64,000 nucleotides of DNA from contig NZ_JAMXOT010000051.1 of assembly GCF_024220515.1 (NCBI RefSeq), positions 1 to 64,000 of the forward strand, read 5' to 3'. Every line of letters begins with the position of its first letter. The stretch's first letter is position 1. The notes beneath the pieces are model-generated. The model had not been told where the DNA came from and searched no databases. It saw nothing but the letters and a program-made list of their open reading frames with translations. The DNA is from Oscillatoria sp. HE19RPO (lineage in GTDB: Bacteria > Cyanobacteriota > Cyanobacteriia > Cyanobacteriales > Laspinemataceae). Positions 18,346 to 26,897 of this stretch are shown one piece after another. Both the position numbers and the translations under genes were made by a program.

Positions 18346-18442
18346 TCGGGAGGACCGTAATTCGTCCGGTGATGGGTGCGGCCCTTGCATTGCCCCGATC
18401 CGGGATGTCCGGTTAAATAATAGGTCCCTGTTATCCCGGGAC

Positions 18443-18479
18443 AAGCTAGGTTAGGCCAGTCGCCGTCCTAGCTTTTTTT
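18443..18479 (+). terminator. Rho-independent terminator
   Basis: AAGCTAGG / CCTAGCTT stem followed by seven T on the + strand. It overlaps the stop codon of the convergent TPR gene. It would end transcripts coming from the PadR gene. Confidence 0.75.
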
Positions 18480-19760
18480 CATGTCTAGCATTGCAGCATT
18501 CCGATATCTCCAAGCAGTGGGGTCATCGGGTCGCAGTTGCAGGGCCCGTTCATAAGCGGCGATCGCCTCGGGAATCCGATGTAACCTTTCCAGGGTTTGA
18601 CCCAGGCACAACCAGCCATGATAATCATGAGACTGGATTTCCAAGAGTTTCTCAAAGGCGGCGATCGCCTCGCCATACCGATGCAGATTCCCCAAAGCGG
18701 CCCCCCGATTAAACCAAGCGGCAGCATAGTCCGGTTGCAAGTCCAGGGCTTTATCATAGGCAGCGATCGCCTCTTCATACCGCTGCAAATCATAAAAAAC
18801 ATTGCCCCAGTCATACCACCCTCGATGGGATTCTCTATGGATTGTCAGGGCTTCTTCATAAGCGGCGATCGCCTCCTCCGGTTGCTTTAACTGCATCAGG
18901 GCCTTCCCTCGGGCACAAGATTCCTCCGGCGTATTCGGTTTCATCCCCACCGCCGACTCAAAATCCGCCGTCGCTGCTGCTAAATCATCCACAGCTTTAT
19001 AGGCTAACCCCCGCTGAGTCAGGGCCGCCACAAACTCGGGTTTTTGAGCTAATGCCTCGGTTAAATGGCCGACTGCCTCTTGATACAGTCCCATGCGGTG
19101 ACAAACCAACCCGAGTCCATACAAGACTTCTGGGTGATTGGGGGAATGGGTTGCCGCTTGCTCAAACGTGGTTAACGCCGAGGGATATTGACGGCGATCG
19201 AGATGAATCTGTCCCAGTTGTAAATAGTGTTCTAGGGTAAATTCCGAGGCGGGGGTAGCTGGGGATGGAGTATTTGCTTCGCGATCGAGCAACTTTTGAC
19301 CAATTTCTCCCGCCACTGTCGAGAGTTTGCCACAGTTTAACGCTCCTAACTGCACCATCCGCCTTGCTAATTCTTGATTGGGGACTGGGGAATTCAGCAG
19401 ACGAGTGCCAAATTGCCGTAACCAGAGTACATAAGCATCAGAACTCTCAATCTCCGCATCCTTGAGATTAACTGTAGAGTCTGGTCCTATTTTCTCCAGA
19501 AATTGGGTAACCTGAGCTTGACTCCAGCCCCGATGCACCCCATCAAGTAATTCAGAAAAGAGAAATTCGTACTCTGCCGCAGAGAGAGGTTTGGTGGGTT
19601 GGTGACGAGGACCCGTGAGCGTCTGGAAGCGAACTCGGTTTTCCGGCTTTTTCGGGAAAGATTGAGGAGGCGATCGGCGAAACCACTGTTTCCACAAGCG
19701 GATAAGCTGCTGCCAGATTCGGCCCAAAGTTTTCCCAACCCGTTGCATGAACTGCATCAT
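18468..19760 (-). CDS. TPR-repeat protein
   Basis: A 430-residue protein. The N-terminus is basic and aromatic (GRIWQQLIRLWKQWFRRS), followed by a helical domain (about 50-160). The C-terminal 250 residues hold about seven tetratricopeptide repeats, for example YEEAIAAYDKALDLQPDYAA and PEAIAAYERALQLRPDDPTA. TPR arrays bind other proteins; the partner is unknown. I choose the first ATG of the MMQFMQRV start (19760); the frame is open to 19826. The repeats make the N-terminal half of the DNA more variable than the C-terminal half. Confidence 0.85.
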   Translation of the reverse strand: MMQFMQRVGKTLGRIWQQLIRLWKQWFRRSPPQSFPKKPENRVRFQTLTGPRHQPTKPLSAAEYEFLFSELLDGVHRGWSQAQVTQFLEKIGPDSTVNLKDAEIESSDAYVLWLRQFGTRLLNSPVPNQELARRMVQLGALNCGKLSTVAGEIGQKLLDREANTPSPATPASEFTLEHYLQLGQIHLDRRQYPSALTTFEQAATHSPNHPEVLYGLGLVCHRMGLYQEAVGHLTEALAQKPEFVAALTQRGLAYKAVDDLAAATADFESAVGMKPNTPEESCARGKALMQLKQPEEAIAAYEEALTIHRESHRGWYDWGNVFYDLQRYEEAIAAYDKALDLQPDYAAAWFNRGAALGNLHRYGEAIAAFEKLLEIQSHDYHGWLCLGQTLERLHRIPEAIAAYERALQLRPDDPTAWRYRNAAMLDMKKS

Positions 19761-20335
19761 TGATAAATTTATCCCTCTGTCCCTACGGATTTCTTTTCTA
19801 TTCCCAGTCCCACCCCATCGCTGCATTTTTCCGATGCTGGCAGCGTGTTGCCTTCACTCTCATCAAACCTGCCTGCGACCTGGCCAGAGCCTATCCCGGG
19901 TCAATGGGGAGGCGCTCCAGCCCAATCCTAAACCGCCTCTTCTGCCACCGATATCTATCTATAGGGTTAGGAAGGGAATAGGCCGGTGCTATTCTATTTT
20001 AGAATGGGGATTGGCGCTTTTCCCTTTAAAATTGCAGATTGGGAGCCTTTTTCTTCCGGTCAAAAAAGGCAAATTTTTCACAACCGAGGGAAACCAGCAG
20101 AAAGAGGGACCCTTGATACGGAATCCGGTTGTCAAAGGTCTGCAAAAACCCGCAGGCTGAAGCCTGGGGCTATACGGACGAAGCCCGCCTGCGCGGGCTA
20201 ATACAGAAAATCGACTTTTACCAACCGGATCTGGTAACCCTGACAACCCTCCTGCTTGCTTTTGTAGTGTCTAAAAAAGTCTGTTCGCTTCCCCCCTATT
20301 CTTGTTCATAGATATCCCAGAAAGTCTAAAATCCT
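19761..20335. other. Divergent intergenic region containing a repeat element
   Basis: It separates the TPR gene from the RNase H-DnaX gene. It includes the CCGGTT-ended element at 20122-20231. The remaining sequence holds no convincing gene. Confidence 0.5.
20122..20231. mobile_element. Small element with CCGGTTG/CAACCGG ends, copy 1
   Basis: The element starts AATCCGGTTGTCAAAGGTC and ends CAACCGGAT. Its core contains the hairpins GCAGGCTGAAGCCTG and GCCCGCCTGCGCGGGC, with tatacggacgaag between them. Related cores occur at 26746-26833, 28008-28068, 30986-31147 and (degraded) 52393-52525. Confidence 0.7.
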
Positions 20336-23300
20336 ATGATTCGTATTGTTACTGATGGCTCATGTATTGGTAATCCAGGGCCTGGGGGCTGGGCTGCAAT
20401 TATTATTCGTGACGGTACAGTAGAAGAAATTGGGGGTCACGATTCTCAGACTACCTCTAATCGAATGGAATTAATGGCAGCTATCGAAGGACTGCGCCAC
20501 CTATCGACTACTGAACCAGTGCATATCCAAACAGATAGTGACTACCTCCTTAAAGGCATAACTGAATGGTTACCCGGTTGGAAAAAAAGAGGATGGAAAA
20601 CTGGAGATAAAAAACCTGTAGCCAATCAAGAATTGTGGGAGGAATTGGAAAAACTTACGGGAAATCACGTCACTTGGGAGCATATCAAAGCTCATGCTGG
20701 ACATCCAGAAAATGAGCGGGCTGACAGACTAGCGAAGGCTTATGCCAAGGGAAAAAAGAATCAGAGTAGTACAAAAATTTTTGACCCCCCAATTGAAGGG
20801 GATTCTGGAGAGCTTAGTCAGGAATCCTACAGCAAAAGTTTAACAGGTAATCAACAAGTTTTCGCGCCATCCATGCCATACGAACCGCTACATCACAAAT
20901 ATCGCCCCCAAACCTTTGCGGATTTGGTGGGACAAGAGGCGATCGCCACCACCCTAACCAATGCGATTCGCCAAAACAGAATCGCACCCGCCTATTTATT
21001 TACCGGACCCCGAGGCACCGGCAAAACGTCCAGCGCCCGGATTCTCGCCAAATCCCTCAACTGCCTCAACTCCAACGGTCCCACCGAGACCCCCTGCGGT
21101 GAATGCGAAGTCTGTCGCACCATTGCCAGAGGAACCTCATTAGACACCATTGAGATTGACGCCGCCAGCAATACCGGAGTTGATAACATCCGTGAACTCA
21201 TCGAACGCGCGCAATTTGCCCCCGTACAATGTCGCCAAAAAGTTTACATTATTGATGAATGTTTAACGGGTGATACCCTGGTGCAAACTGCTGAGGGGTT
21301 GATGAGAATTGATGACCCTTCTCTGCAAAACCAACAGGTTCTCAGTTATAACGAATCGAACGGGAACTGGGAATGGAAAAAAGTCCTCCGCTGGCTAGAA
21401 CGGGGGGAACGACAAACACTGATTATTAAAACAGGTAATCGAGAAATCCGATGCACCGCCAACCATCTGATTCGGACGGAAAACGGCTGGATAGCTGCCG
21501 GGAAAGTGAAACCGGGAATGAACATTCTTGCGCCTTCAGTGAGCCAGAAAACCGTCAACAGCGAGAGTAAAGCCAAACTACCCTCGCCCAGCTTGAATCT
21601 ATCTAGGCAATTAGTTGCAGTAGGTGCGGGGAAAACGCAGATACTACCCGAAACAGGATTGACGCATATTTTCCGAGGGATTCCTAAATGTAGAGGCGAT
21701 TCGCGAATCGCCTCTACATTCCCTATTCAATCCCATGAATGGATTACAAGTTTGGAGAAGGTCGAATCTGTTGCAATGGCAGATCCGCGTCAAGTTTACG
21801 ATATTGAAGTAGAAACTCATCATAACTTTGTGGCAAATGGACTGTTAGTTCATAATTGCCATATGTTGAGTACGGCTGCTTTTAATTCGTTGCTCAAGAC
21901 TTTAGAAGAACCACCCGATCGCGTGGTCTTTGTCTTAGCCACAACGGACCCCCAACGAGTTTTACCGACGATTATTTCTCGCTGTCAACGATTTGATTTT
22001 CGCCGGATTCCTGTAGCTTCAATGGTTCAGCATTTGAAGCATATTGCGGGCAATGAAACCATTAATATCAGCGATGAAGCGGTTTTGACCGTAGCTCAAA
22101 TTGCTCAGGGGGGATTGAGGGATGCAGAAAGTCTCCTGGATCAGCTTTCGTTATTGGAAGAACAGGTTACCGTAGAGCGGGTTTGGGATTTGGTGGGGTC
22201 GGTCCCGGAGCGAGATTTGATTCAGTTGTTAGAGGCGATCGCTGCCGATAATCCAGAACAAGTCCTGGATAAAGCCCGAGAATTGATGAATCGGGGTCGA
22301 GAACCCCTGATTGTTTTACAAAATTTAGCCGGGTTTTATCGGGATTTATTAATTGCTAACACCGCCCCCAATCGTCCCGATTTAGTTGCCGTTACCCCTC
22401 CAACTTGGCAACAGTTATGTGCTGTGGCTCAAGACTGGGAAATGCCGACTATTTTAGCCGGACAACAACATTTACGCAGCAGCGAGGCGCAAATTAAAAA
22501 TACCACTCAGCCGCGTTTATGGTTAGAGGTGACTCTGTTGGGATTATTACCCTCGGCATTAATTACACCGACTCAGGGACGGCAAGAAACATCCAGTCGA
22601 GGGGGTGGGAATGCGGCATCACCAGGGAGAACCTCTGCACGTCCTTCCTCTGCTGAGAATGTCCCTCAGTCTCCCCCAGTACAGGGGATGAACCAGGGGA
22701 GTTCCGTTGGCGCTGCCTCTCCCCAGGAGAATCGCCAAGCCTCTCCCCAGGAGAATCGCCAAGCCTCTCCCCCACCATCGGCACCGATTCAGGGGTCTGG
22801 TAACCCGCAACCAGCCGGTGTAGAACCGAGTGGCAACCTGGAACAAACCTGGCAAACTTTGATGGAATACCTGTCTCTGGGAAGCAAAGCGCTGTTGCAG
22901 CAACATGGACGGCTGATTGCGTTTAGTAACAACCAAGCTCAGATTGCGATTCGCTCGGCGAACCTGTTTAAGATGGCTCAGAGCAAAGTATCGGATATGG
23001 AAGCTGCCTTTTTTAAGGCGTTTAATCTGCGAGTTAAAGTGGTGATTCAGGTATCTGGGGAGGGACCGCCTCCGGCTTCGGCTGCGATCGCCCCGAGTCA
23101 TTCAGAACCCCCCTCCGCAAGGATGGAGCCACCGCCGACTCCGATGGGCAATGGACAGGCCAACTCCACCCCACAAAGCCCCGTAAATCCCGAAAATTCA
23201 CCGCCTCAATCCCCCCCTCAAAATCCCCGAATTGAAACGGGTAACGGGCCAGAAAATCGCCCTCCGGTGTCCGTTGGGGCGACGGGAAGACGGGATATTC

Positions 23301-23554
23301 CCCGAGGTGAGGAGACGGATGATGATGAGGTCATGCGGGCTGCTCAACGATTTAGCAACCATTTTAATGGGAAATTAATCAGCCTCCCGGATGACCCGGA
23401 GGCAAAGGCTAGGGCTCAGGCAATTGAGGCAGAATTTAGCCATACCTGGGATGTTCAAAACCCGAGCTCTGAGGAGGAAATGGGGGGAGTTGTAGAGAGT
23501 CCCAATCCTGCTGATGATTTAGAAGATGACCCGTTTGGGGGGTTGGATTTTTGA
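20336..23554 (+). CDS. dnaX: RNase HI fused to DNA polymerase III gamma/tau (DnaX), with intein
   Basis: One open frame of 1,072 codons. Residues 1-145 are a complete RNase HI with the catalytic set D7, E45, D67, H120 and D130 (VTDGSCIGNPGPGGW, TSNRMELMAAIE, KAHAGHPENERADRLA). After a linker, DnaX starts at about residue 180 (MPYEPLHHKYRPQTFADLVGQ). It has Walker A GPRGTGKTS (224-232), a Cys zinc module (CGECEVC), Walker B YIIDE split from CH by the intein (309-507), and the arginine-finger SRC motif (IISRCQRF). A Pro/Ser-rich tau tail follows. DnaX is the clamp-loader ATPase; RNase HI removes RNA from RNA:DNA hybrids. DnaX could also be translated separately from ATG 20873. The RNase H part lacks HIP1 sites and looks more A+T-rich than the dnaX part. 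Confidence 0.9.
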   Translation: MIRIVTDGSCIGNPGPGGWAAIIIRDGTVEEIGGHDSQTTSNRMELMAAIEGLRHLSTTEPVHIQTDSDYLLKGITEWLPGWKKRGWKTGDKKPVANQELWEELEKLTGNHVTWEHIKAHAGHPENERADRLAKAYAKGKKNQSSTKIFDPPIEGDSGELSQESYSKSLTGNQQVFAPSMPYEPLHHKYRPQTFADLVGQEAIATTLTNAIRQNRIAPAYLFTGPRGTGKTSSARILAKSLNCLNSNGPTETPCGECEVCRTIARGTSLDTIEIDAASNTGVDNIRELIERAQFAPVQCRQKVYIIDECLTGDTLVQTAEGLMRIDDPSLQNQQVLSYNESNGNWEWKKVLRWLERGERQTLIIKTGNREIRCTANHLIRTENGWIAAGKVKPGMNILAPSVSQKTVNSESKAKLPSPSLNLSRQLVAVGAGKTQILPETGLTHIFRGIPKCRGDSRIASTFPIQSHEWITSLEKVESVAMADPRQVYDIEVETHHNFVANGLLVHNCHMLSTAAFNSLLKTLEEPPDRVVFVLATTDPQRVLPTIISRCQRFDFRRIPVASMVQHLKHIAGNETINISDEAVLTVAQIAQGGLRDAESLLDQLSLLEEQVTVERVWDLVGSVPERDLIQLLEAIAADNPEQVLDKARELMNRGREPLIVLQNLAGFYRDLLIANTAPNRPDLVAVTPPTWQQLCAVAQDWEMPTILAGQQHLRSSEAQIKNTTQPRLWLEVTLLGLLPSALITPTQGRQETSSRGGGNAASPGRTSARPSSAENVPQSPPVQGMNQGSSVGAASPQENRQASPQENRQASPPPSAPIQGSGNPQPAGVEPSGNLEQTWQTLMEYLSLGSKALLQQHGRLIAFSNNQAQIAIRSANLFKMAQSKVSDMEAAFFKAFNLRVKVVIQVSGEGPPPASAAIAPSHSEPPSARMEPPPTPMGNGQANSTPQSPVNPENSPPQSPPQNPRIETGNGPENRPPVSVGATGRRDIPRGEETDDDEVMRAAQRFSNHFNGKLISLPDDPEAKARAQAIEAEFSHTWDVQNPSSEEEMGGVVESPNPADDLEDDPFGGLDF
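21260..21856 (+). other. DnaX mini-intein (199 residues)
   Basis: It starts at Cys309 (CLTGDTLVQT, block A), carries the TxxH motif in RCTANHLIRT (block B) and VYDIEVETHHNFVANG (block F), and ends LLVHN (block G). Cys508 is the first residue of the C-extein. It interrupts the DnaX Walker B box between DE and CH, as in other cyanobacterial DnaX inteins. No LAGLIDADG motifs are present, so the homing endonuclease is lost. The linker instead holds the palindrome at 21687-21720. All splicing residues are intact. Confidence 0.93.
21687..21720. repeat. REP palindrome inside the intein coding region
   Basis: A perfect 34-bp palindrome containing GTAGAGGCGATTCG and its complement. In the reading frame it encodes KCRGDSRIAST. 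The same palindrome, longer, is at 39083-39126 in non-coding DNA. Confidence 0.92.
22722..22769 (+). repeat. In-frame 24-bp tandem duplication in dnaX
   Basis: Two exact copies of a 24-base unit encode SPQENRQA twice in the Pro/Ser-rich tau linker; a third begins (SPP). The frame is kept, and the region is a flexible linker. Confidence 0.9.
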
Positions 23555-23594
23555 CGGGATAGGATTTAAGCCTGTTTTCCCAGCAACCCCACAA

Positions 23595-23623
23595 TGTAGG
23601 GGCGATTCGCGAATCGCCCCACA
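23595..23623. repeat. REP palindrome (GTAGGGGCGATTCG type)
   Basis: A near-perfect palindrome downstream of dnaX, of the same family as the array at 60934-61435. Confidence 0.85.
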
Positions 23624-23639
23624 GGGTCAGGCGGGAGAA

Positions 23640-25061
23640 TTATGCAGGTAATTCGCCGCTGCCTTGATGAACAGTTTTCACCCATTTGAGCTGTTTGGGA
23701 CGGACCGAAATCCGGAGGGTGATGCTAGAAATCACCACCACCCAATGCAGGAGGTAAATGATACCCCGCACAGTTTGGATGAGGGTTTGGACGGGTGATG
23801 CGGGGCGAGATTTGGCGATTTGAGCGGTTTGTCGTTCAATGCGCCGGAGCCCAGTAAACATTCCCACCAGGGAAAGACTCATGGCAAGGGTGGTTAGGGG
23901 GCTGTAAATGGGGAAATGTTTGAAGCCGATCGCCAGGATTAAATCGGGGATTGCGGCTGCCGGGAGGAAATATTGGATTATCCAAAAGGCCAACATATCC
24001 CAGGATTTGGAGTTGGGGAGGCGATCGCTGAAAATTAGCCGCCAATAGTCTAAATAGCGCTGATATCCCCCTTCTCCCCAGCGATTGCGTTGATGCCAGA
24101 GGGCCAAAGGACGAGTCACGCCCTCTTCTTTCACCGGGACGGTGATAAATTGGACATCCCAACGGTCCAAATGCAGCCGCATGGTCAAATCTAGGTCATC
24201 GGTGATGGTTTCTTCGTTGAATCCGCCACAGCGATCGAGGGCTTGACGGCGGATAAATTGACCGTTACCGCGCAGTTCCCCAATGCCACCGACGGCGATG
24301 CGTTGCTGTTGGAAATAGCTATCTAAGGCCATTTCTGCCACTTGTCCCTTGGTCCAGAAATTGACCGCAGGATTGGCGATCGCCTTCCGCATTTGCACGG
24401 CCCCCACTTGGGGCGGATGGAAGGTTGGGAGGACTCGTTGCAGGAAGTCTGGGGAGACTTGAGCATCGGCATCAAAAACCCCGATAAATTCTCCGTGAGT
24501 CAGGGGAATGACTTGATTGAGCGCCCCCGATTTTCCCCCCGTGGCATCGGCAGAACGCCGAAAAACATTGAGGTTGTCGTATTTTTCGGCGAGTTGCTGT
24601 AACACCTGGGGGGTGCGATCGCTGCTGTTATCGTCGATCGCCCAAACTTCATAGCGATCGCGGGGATAATCCAGATTGCACAGGACATCAATCAGCTTAC
24701 TAATCACGGCTTCTTCGTTCTTAGCCGCTACCAGCAAGGAAACTTGGGGCCAGTGTTCCTGGTTTTCCGGGTCCAGGGGTTGTGGGGTGGGAAAGGCTTT
24801 CGCCCGGACAATCCGAATCGCATGGAGTGCTAACAGTGCCGTAAAGCCCAACACCAGCCAATATCCCCAAGAGAGGAAATGAAGGACAAGGGTGAGAATA
24901 GAAATCCCCAATAACAATACAGCAGCTTTGAGTCGGCGACCCAGATACCCCGGATAGGAAAAGTCTTCGACCTGATCAGAATCTTCAAAAGCAGACAAAA
25001 TCAAATGAAGAGGCTCGAATTCCTCGAAGGAATTGTTTTCGGGCCAGGAATTGGCTGGCAT
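23640..25061 (-). CDS. mgdA: Processive family 2 glycosyltransferase, likely monoglucosyldiacylglycerol synthase
   Basis: A 473-residue inner-membrane GT2 enzyme. Two hydrophobic segments (about 46-85) precede the catalytic domain. The domain shows VSLLVAAKNEEAVISKL, AIDDNSSDRTP (nucleotide binding), VFDADAQVSP (DxD-like), ETITDDLDLTMRL (catalytic Asp) and HQRNRWGEGG (QxxRW product motif). Three or four C-terminal membrane helices follow. Length, opening (MPANSWPENN) and motifs resemble, as I recall, Synechocystis Sll1377, which transfers glucose from UDP-glucose to diacylglycerol in galactolipid synthesis. A polysaccharide synthase is the alternative. It is convergent with dnaX. Confidence 0.72.
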   Translation of the reverse strand: MPANSWPENNSFEEFEPLHLILSAFEDSDQVEDFSYPGYLGRRLKAAVLLLGISILTLVLHFLSWGYWLVLGFTALLALHAIRIVRAKAFPTPQPLDPENQEHWPQVSLLVAAKNEEAVISKLIDVLCNLDYPRDRYEVWAIDDNSSDRTPQVLQQLAEKYDNLNVFRRSADATGGKSGALNQVIPLTHGEFIGVFDADAQVSPDFLQRVLPTFHPPQVGAVQMRKAIANPAVNFWTKGQVAEMALDSYFQQQRIAVGGIGELRGNGQFIRRQALDRCGGFNEETITDDLDLTMRLHLDRWDVQFITVPVKEEGVTRPLALWHQRNRWGEGGYQRYLDYWRLIFSDRLPNSKSWDMLAFWIIQYFLPAAAIPDLILAIGFKHFPIYSPLTTLAMSLSLVGMFTGLRRIERQTAQIAKSRPASPVQTLIQTVRGIIYLLHWVVVISSITLRISVRPKQLKWVKTVHQGSGELPA

Positions 25062-25350
25062 AGTTTACTTAGGTAAAAAAGCAATACAGGTTCAGTGGTT
25101 TCTCAGCCCCTAGACTCCAGGGGGTGACAGGGATTCCGTGGGAAATGCCAGTCAGGATGAAAGGCGATCGGCCCCAGACTGCGGTTTCCGTTAGGGAATC
25201 CTCGCCCTCGATGTCTCTAAGGCTTCAACGCCAGTCGAAACAGGAGCGTTAGGAGCTTAGAGAAACCTTAATGTTGTTTTATTGTATCCTTGATTGTTAT
25301 TTTTCTACCTCGTTGCTGCAATTGAGCCGGATTCAGCCTTCTAAAAAAAA
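25062..25350. other. Upstream region of the glycosyltransferase gene
   Basis: It holds the presumed promoter of the leftward glycosyltransferase gene. No gene is seen before the tandem array. Confidence 0.4.
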
Positions 25351-25788
25351 TGTTCGTAGTAACGACTTCAGTCGTTACCCCGTGACGAAAGCGGATGCTT
25401 TCGTCACGCACCCCTCTACGCCGCCTCCAGTGATAGTGCGTGTTATGGCATCCGCCATAACACGCAAGCAACGACTGAAGTCGTTACTACGAACAATCAG
25501 AAACCACCCAAGTCTTTCTCTAGGAAAAATGTTTGTAGTAACGACTTCAGTCGTTATCGCGTGACGAAAGCATCAGGCCAAGTCACGCACCCCTCTACGC
25601 CGCCTCCAAGGATTGTGCGTGTTATGGCATTCGCCATAACACGCAAGCAACGACTGAAGTCGTTACTACGAACAATCAGAAACGCCTCAAGTCTTTCTCT
25701 GGGAAAAATGTTTGTAGTAACGACTTCAGTCGTTACCGCGTGACGAAGGCGTAAGGCCAAGTCACGCACCCATCTACGCCGCCTCCAC
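25351..25788. repeat. 179-bp tandem repeat, about 2.4 copies
   Basis: Copies begin at 25351, 25530 and 25709 with an exact 179-base period. Each full unit carries the AACGACT-tc-AGTCGTT hairpin, a TGACGAAAGC/GCTTTCGTCA hairpin (intact only in the first copy), a GCGTGTTATGGC/GCCATAACACGC hairpin and an inverted AACGACT hairpin. Short open frames inside are not protein-like. The third copy breaks off after the second hairpin. Confidence 0.92.
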
Positions 25789-25799
25789 TGAGTCCGCAA

Positions 25800-25915
25800 G
25801 AGGAGGGTTAGGGTGGGGTCCCCACTTCACGAGGAAAACCCACATTAACAAACCACCTCCGGTCCCCTCCCCTTGGCAAGGGGAGGGTTAGGGTGGGGTC
25901 CCCATGTTACGGGGA
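25800..25915. repeat. CCTCCCCTTGGCAAGGGGAGG-type repeats
   Basis: A full palindromic unit at 25873-25892, followed by gttagggtggggtcc, with a partial unit before it. The same block is found inside both copies of the MITE at 5173 and 34552. Confidence 0.8.
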
Positions 25916-25992
25916 AATCCAAAAGCTCAACTGCTCACCCCATCATAAGTTTCACCCCTACAGACTCCGGTCCCTTCTCCTGTGTCTTGGGG

Positions 25993-26205
25993 TAGGGCTG
26001 TTTCATTCTCAAATTTTCCCGACACTGTAAGCATTACAGCCCAAGGGTTTTCGGCATTATTTCTTAAGTTAAAGCTAAGAAAAAGAGACCACCCCGTCCC
26101 TTCGGGACACCCCTCCAAGGGAGGGGAATCAGCCTGTATCCTTCGCCAGACAAAGGTTAGCGACAACACAAAAATCAATTTTGCCGGGAGAATGAAACAG
26201 CCCTA
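25993..26205. mobile_element. Short element with perfect 18-bp terminal inverted repeats and TA flanks
   Basis: The left end TAGGGCTGTTTCATTCTC (25993-26010) is the exact reverse complement of the right end (26188-26205). If the outer TA is a target duplication, the element is about 209 bp, starting GGGCTGTTTCATTCTC. No transposase is present. TA duplication and small size suggest a MITE moved by an IS630/Tc1-type enzyme. It appears to interrupt a CCCCTTGGCAAGGGG repeat. Confidence 0.75.
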
Positions 26206-26342
26206 CTGGCCAAGGGGAGGGCGGGACCCTAAAACTTGCCAAAATTGATGAGGATAAGGGAATCATGACCGGAAGACTTAAATTCCCCACCCCCTTCTCC
26301 ACTACACTTTTTATTGATACTGGACTAGAAGGAGCAGCGAGC

Positions 26343-26723
26343 ATGGGTAATAACCTCGATCAACTTCAGCCTGCTGACAATCGGGAGATAGGGGTCTATA
26401 TCCCTTACTACCAAGGCAATAAACGAGCGGTGTTACCGAGAGCGATTAGCCTTTATCGTCAAGGGAATTTGGAGGGTGAGCGCAAAATAGAGGGCGGTGA
26501 GAATATTCCATTTGTAGCAAGCTGGCACGTTTCCTCTCTCCCGGCTGATCTGACCCGGTGTCGCATCCAGTTTGATGGCAATGCTGACCTCAGCTATGAG
26601 GTGACGATGGCAAATTTTGAGTTTATCGACCACTTAATCGATGTGATTATCAGTCATAAGCGATACCATTCGGTGGATTTTTCTAAGGGGTTCTATCGGA
26701 AGTTGCTGCTACTGGATGACTAG
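26343..26723 (+). CDS. Conserved hypothetical protein upstream of the P-loop/DRTGG gene
   Basis: A 126-residue soluble protein (MGNNLDQLQPADNREIGVYI to YRKLLLLDD) that I do not assign to a named family. The middle (FVASWHVSSLPADLTRCRIQ) and the end (FEFIDHLIDVIISHKRYHSV) are well structured, with no membrane segment. The frame is open to 26265, but the ATG at 26343 has a good Shine-Dalgarno (aaggag) 11 bases upstream and the upstream residues overlap repeat-rich DNA. The next gene is on the same strand 174 bases later, with a repeat remnant between them. Confidence 0.72.
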   Translation: MGNNLDQLQPADNREIGVYIPYYQGNKRAVLPRAISLYRQGNLEGERKIEGGENIPFVASWHVSSLPADLTRCRIQFDGNADLSYEVTMANFEFIDHLIDVIISHKRYHSVDFSKGFYRKLLLLDD

Positions 26724-26737
26724 AATAAAGACTAACG

Positions 26738-26833
26738 ATTAGCTAAGACCCGCACCCTGAAGGGTGGGGCACTTGCGGACGAAGCCTGCCTACGCAGGCT
26801 AGTACAGAAAACTGACTTTTTACAACTGGATTT
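26738..26833. repeat. GCAGGCT-type repeat core, one copy
   Basis: It contains ccctgaaggg, gcggacgaagcctgcctacgcaggct and the right-end-like tttacaactggatt, related to the element at 20122-20231. Confidence 0.7.
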
Positions 26834-26897
26834 GGGAGAAGACCTCATCTGAAGACCCAAACCAGACTATCAACACAAGAGAATAGGGAGTGAGTGC

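Noticed and set aside
25271-25799. Several short open frames with peptides such as VVTTEVVTTN
   Set aside because: They lie in the 179-bp tandem repeat and repeat with it; there is no ribosome site.
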